The position numbers and the translations under genes were made by a program. From positions 124,001-188,000 of the forward strand of contig NZ_JACVVX010000003.1 in NCBI RefSeq assembly GCF_014534685.1: a stretch of 64,000 nucleotides of DNA, written 5' to 3'. Source of the stretch: Oryzicola mucosus. GTDB lineage: Bacteria; Pseudomonadota; Alphaproteobacteria; Rhizobiales; Rhizobiaceae. Below the pieces are notes generated by a model, which saw nothing but the letters and a program-made list of their open reading frames with translations, ran no database searches and had not been told where the DNA came from. Position 1 is the stretch's first letter. Each line of letters opens with the position of its first letter. This document shows, in pieces, positions 61,714-64,000 of this stretch.

Positions 61714-62823
61714 ATGGACGCGCATACCAGCCCTACTATCGTGTTGGCGACCGATAGCTTGGCTCCTTCGGGCGTCGGCGAGCACATGCTTACCCTCGCC
61801 GATACACTTAAGGACCATTATCGAATCGTGCTAGCTTTTCCCGATGCCGATAGCACAAAAAGTTTCATGGCGCGGGCAAGAAATGCTGGATGTGAGACGC
61901 TCCCATTGGCCGATGACGGTCCGCCGATAGCATCTTTGCTACATGAGGTGTCGGCGGCGGTGTTGCATGTTCATGCCGGCGTGGCGTGGGAAGGGCATGC
62001 GCTGGTGGCCGCCGGCCGGCAGGCCGGCGTACCCACGATCCGGACCGAGCATCTTCCCTATGTATTGACCGACGAGGAACAGAAGGCAGCACACCTGCTC
62101 GGCATCGAACAGGCCGATCAGACGATCTTCGTATCCGAAGCGACGCATGAGACCTACCGCAGCGCAGGCGCGGCGGGGCGACGGTCGGTGACGATCCGCA
62201 ACGGTATAGCGAGGCCTCGGCCGTTGCGGGCCCGCTCCGAGACGCGATCGACGCTCGGAATTCCGCGCGAGGCGCCCGTCGTCGCCACAATCGCGCGCTT
62301 CACCGCACAAAAGGGCTACAAGCATCTGCTCTCCGCCGCCGTTCATGTGCTGGCGGAGGTCCCCGAAGCGCAATTCGTTTTGATCGGCGACGGTTCGGAA
62401 AGACCTGCGATGGAGATGGCTGCAGCGGAACTTGGCATCGCCAATTCAGTCCGTTTTCTTGGCACACGCGACGATGCCCCGGACCTGTTGGCGGCAGCCG
62501 ATGTTTTCGTCCTTGCCTCGCTGTTCGAAGGGCTGCCGCTGGTTGTCCTTGAGGCGATGGCTCTTGACCTGCCAGTGGTGGCGACCCGCATCGGGGGCAC
62601 TTTGGAGGCGTTGGGTGCCGACTATCCGTGGCTCGTTCAGCCAAGCGAACCGGTCGCCTTGGCTGAGACGATCAGCACCGCATTGCGCGATGGCGCAATG
62701 CGGGAGCTGCTCGGCCACCGCAACAGACGCCGATACGAAAATGAATTCACTGCCATGAGGATGGCATCGGAGACGGCAGCACTTTATCGCGCCGTCTTCG
62801 CAGAGGGAGCGTACAGCGCATGA
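61714..62823 (+). CDS. GT4 family glycosyltransferase
   Basis: A 369-residue GT-B enzyme. N-terminal acceptor domain (IVLATDSLAPSGVGEHMLTLADTL) and the usual GT4 donor-site signatures VATIARFTAQKGYKHLLSAA, FVLIGDGSERP and VFVLASLFEGLPLVVLEAMALDLPVVAT with the E...E pair. Soluble and peripheral. It starts 1 base after the GT4-mutase fusion and overlaps the oxidoreductase gene (ATGA). The donor is unknown. Confidence 0.9.
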   Translation: MDAHTSPTIVLATDSLAPSGVGEHMLTLADTLKDHYRIVLAFPDADSTKSFMARARNAGCETLPLADDGPPIASLLHEVSAAVLHVHAGVAWEGHALVAAGRQAGVPTIRTEHLPYVLTDEEQKAAHLLGIEQADQTIFVSEATHETYRSAGAAGRRSVTIRNGIARPRPLRARSETRSTLGIPREAPVVATIARFTAQKGYKHLLSAAVHVLAEVPEAQFVLIGDGSERPAMEMAAAELGIANSVRFLGTRDDAPDLLAAADVFVLASLFEGLPLVVLEAMALDLPVVATRIGGTLEALGADYPWLVQPSEPVALAETISTALRDGAMRELLGHRNRRRYENEFTAMRMASETAALYRAVFAEGAYSA

Positions 62824-63824
62824 GTGTGGATGGAGCGCCGACGCGTGTCGGCTTCGTAGGTGCGGGCGGCATTGCCGACCGGCATATCGGCACACTTCAG
62901 CACATGCCGGACGTCGAAATCGTTGGCTTCGCCGATCCGGATTTTACCCGGGCCCAGGCCTTGGCTTCGAAGGTCGGTGCGCGGGCCTACACAACCTACC
63001 AAGACCTTATGGATCGGGAAAAATTGGATGCGGTCTATATTTGCGTGCCACCTTTTGCGCATGGCGATCCTGAAAAGGCGGCAATCGAAGCCGGGCTGCC
63101 CTTCTTCGTGGAAAAGCCGCTGTCGTTGATGATCGACACCGCAGAGGAGATTGCTCGCGCTGTCGAAGAGAGCGGCCTGATCACCGCTGCTGGCTATCAT
63201 TGGCGCTATCTCGATACGGTCGAAGAGGCACGCGATCTGCTGCGTCATAACCCGCCCCAGCTTGTCACCGGCTATTGGCTCGACCAGACACCCCCACCGC
63301 AATGGTGGTGGCGCGAGAATAAATCCGGGGGGCAAATCGTCGAGCAAGCCACGCATGTCATCGATGTGGCGCGCTTCCTCGTCGGCGAAATCGACGAGGT
63401 CTACGCCGCAGCCTCGCACGCCCAGCCGCGCGAGGATTTCCCCGGCTTGGATGTCGCCACCGGAATGGCCGTCAGCCTGAAATTTGCAAACGGTACCGTC
63501 GGAACGCTCGCGGCGACCTGTATGTTGCGGTGGAACCATCGGGTTGGCCTGCATATTTTTGGAAACGGCATGGCGATCGAGCTTTCCGATCATGAGATCA
63601 TGGTCGACGTCGGGCAGGGAAGGCCCACGCGCCGCGCCGGCGAGGACCCCGTTCATCGTGAAGATCGCGATTTCATTGATGCCGTTCGCGGCCTGCCGAA
63701 CCGAATCCGCAGTCCATATTCCGAAGCGCTGATGTCCCATCGCGTCGCCCTCGCTATCGCCCACTCGGCGCGCACCGGGCTTCCGGTCCGCATTCAGCAC
63801 GAACCCAAGGCTGCCAATGTCTGA
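62820..63824 (+). CDS. Gfo/Idh/MocA family sugar oxidoreductase
   Basis: A 334-residue NAD(P)-dependent dehydrogenase. Rossmann motif VGFVGAGGIADRHI at the N-terminus, catalytic-region EKPLSLMIDTAEE, and HWRYLDTVEEA. In glycan loci such proteins often make oxidised or amino-sugar nucleotide precursors. WWWRENKSGGQIVEQATHVIDVARFL is the typical substrate-domain segment. It overlaps both neighbours, so it is part of the same operon. Confidence 0.88.
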   Translation: MSVDGAPTRVGFVGAGGIADRHIGTLQHMPDVEIVGFADPDFTRAQALASKVGARAYTTYQDLMDREKLDAVYICVPPFAHGDPEKAAIEAGLPFFVEKPLSLMIDTAEEIARAVEESGLITAAGYHWRYLDTVEEARDLLRHNPPQLVTGYWLDQTPPPQWWWRENKSGGQIVEQATHVIDVARFLVGEIDEVYAAASHAQPREDFPGLDVATGMAVSLKFANGTVGTLAATCMLRWNHRVGLHIFGNGMAIELSDHEIMVDVGQGRPTRRAGEDPVHREDRDFIDAVRGLPNRIRSPYSEALMSHRVALAIAHSARTGLPVRIQHEPKAANV

Positions 63825-64000
63825 ACACCGCTCCATCCGTTCTCTTGGCGTGGAATCGCCGCGCAACGCTTACATCACCAGCTATGAGGAAGGACCTCCT
63901 TCAGAAGGGCAGGTGAGGCTCGATGCGCTCTACAGCGGCTTTTCCGCCGGAACCGAGCTAACCTTCTTCAAGGACACCAACCCTTATCTCAGGTCGCGGT
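63817..64000 (+). CDS. Zinc-binding MDR alcohol dehydrogenase-like protein, N-terminal part
   Basis: The gene starts at ATG 63817, 8 bases inside the oxidoreductase gene, and runs off the window after 61 codons. The visible part (GQVRLDALYSGFSAGTELTFFKDTNPYL) matches the N-terminal catalytic-domain start of medium-chain dehydrogenases that accompany Gfo/Idh proteins in sugar loci. Function and full length cannot be seen. Confidence 0.7.
   Translation, partial: MSEHRSIRSLGVESPRNAYITSYEEGPPSEGQVRLDALYSGFSAGTELTFFKDTNPYLRSR

Noticed and set aside
1-64000. CRISPR arrays, tRNA or rRNA genes, complete insertion sequences
   Set aside because: No regularly spaced repeats, no transposase-like protein and no recognisable tRNA or rRNA segment were seen on reading the window; a tRNAscan-SE or IS database search would be needed to be certain.

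Overview
The window looks like chromosomal DNA of a high-GC alphaproteobacterium, most likely a member of Hyphomicrobiales (Mesorhizobium/Phyllobacteriaceae-like). This is inferred from the kinds of genes present: TRAP-linked uronate catabolism, a CUT2 sugar ABC transporter with an SMP-30 lactonase, Liv-type transporter ATPases and GbcAB-type betaine oxidation. There is no marker gene to fix the species. I see no rRNA, tRNA, CRISPR array or complete insertion sequence.

Left part (1-29050), mostly metabolism and stress. The end of a branched-chain-type ABC transporter (permease tail, LivG, LivF) meets head-on an eight-gene uronate operon read leftward: uxaC, a TRAP transporter dctP-dctQ-dctM, a FadR-type GntR regulator, kduI, kduD, kdgF. 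Divergent from it are uxuB-uxuA. Together these take glucuronate/galacturonate and unsaturated uronates to 2-keto-3-deoxygluconate (KDG). A KDG kinase and KDPG aldolase are not in the window, although dgoK-dgoA, for the galacto epimer, lie about 7 kb away. Next come a YbhP-like endonuclease with a cardiolipin synthase, a sorbosone-dehydrogenase-type lipoprotein, a Ca2+/H+ antiporter, a DUF922 protease and a GST. Then a BVMO-like flavoprotein with an altered fingerprint, two VOC proteins, and a TetR-controlled RND efflux pump with two clear palindromic operators.

Middle (29212-36770): an SMP-30 lactonase plus a complete CUT2 sugar transporter, divergent from a cytoplasmic GAF histidine kinase and its NarL-type response regulator. 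They are followed by a decayed C-terminal fragment of a TonB-dependent receptor (36794-37131), which marks a rearrangement point.

Right part (37183-54777), the most interesting region. A tightly overlapping nine-gene leftward operon encodes a polysaccharide pyruvyl transferase, a fatty acyl-AMP ligase (FAAL), a cytochrome P450, an acyl carrier protein, two tandem-duplicated GT2 glycosyltransferases, a methyltransferase, a second pyruvyl transferase and a 1018-residue double-GT4 glycosyltransferase. Divergent from it are a TPR-like/GT2 protein, two methyltransferases and a TPR-like/alpha-beta hydrolase fusion. The GT4 protein and the divergent GT2 protein share a similar N-terminal module, which ties the two transcripts together. 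I infer an uncharacterised pathway that activates a fatty acid on a dedicated ACP, oxidises it with the P450 and joins it to a pyruvylated, methylated glycan. No flippase, polymerase or initiating glycosyltransferase is present here.

End (54849-64000): a DUF6622-like membrane protein, a GbcB/GbcA-type Rieske oxygenase pair with a divergent LysR regulator, and the start of a second sugar/glycan operon. That operon opens with an unusual fusion of a GT4 glycosyltransferase to UDP-galactopyranose mutase, followed by a GT4, a Gfo/Idh/MocA oxidoreductase and a truncated zinc-type dehydrogenase running off the window.
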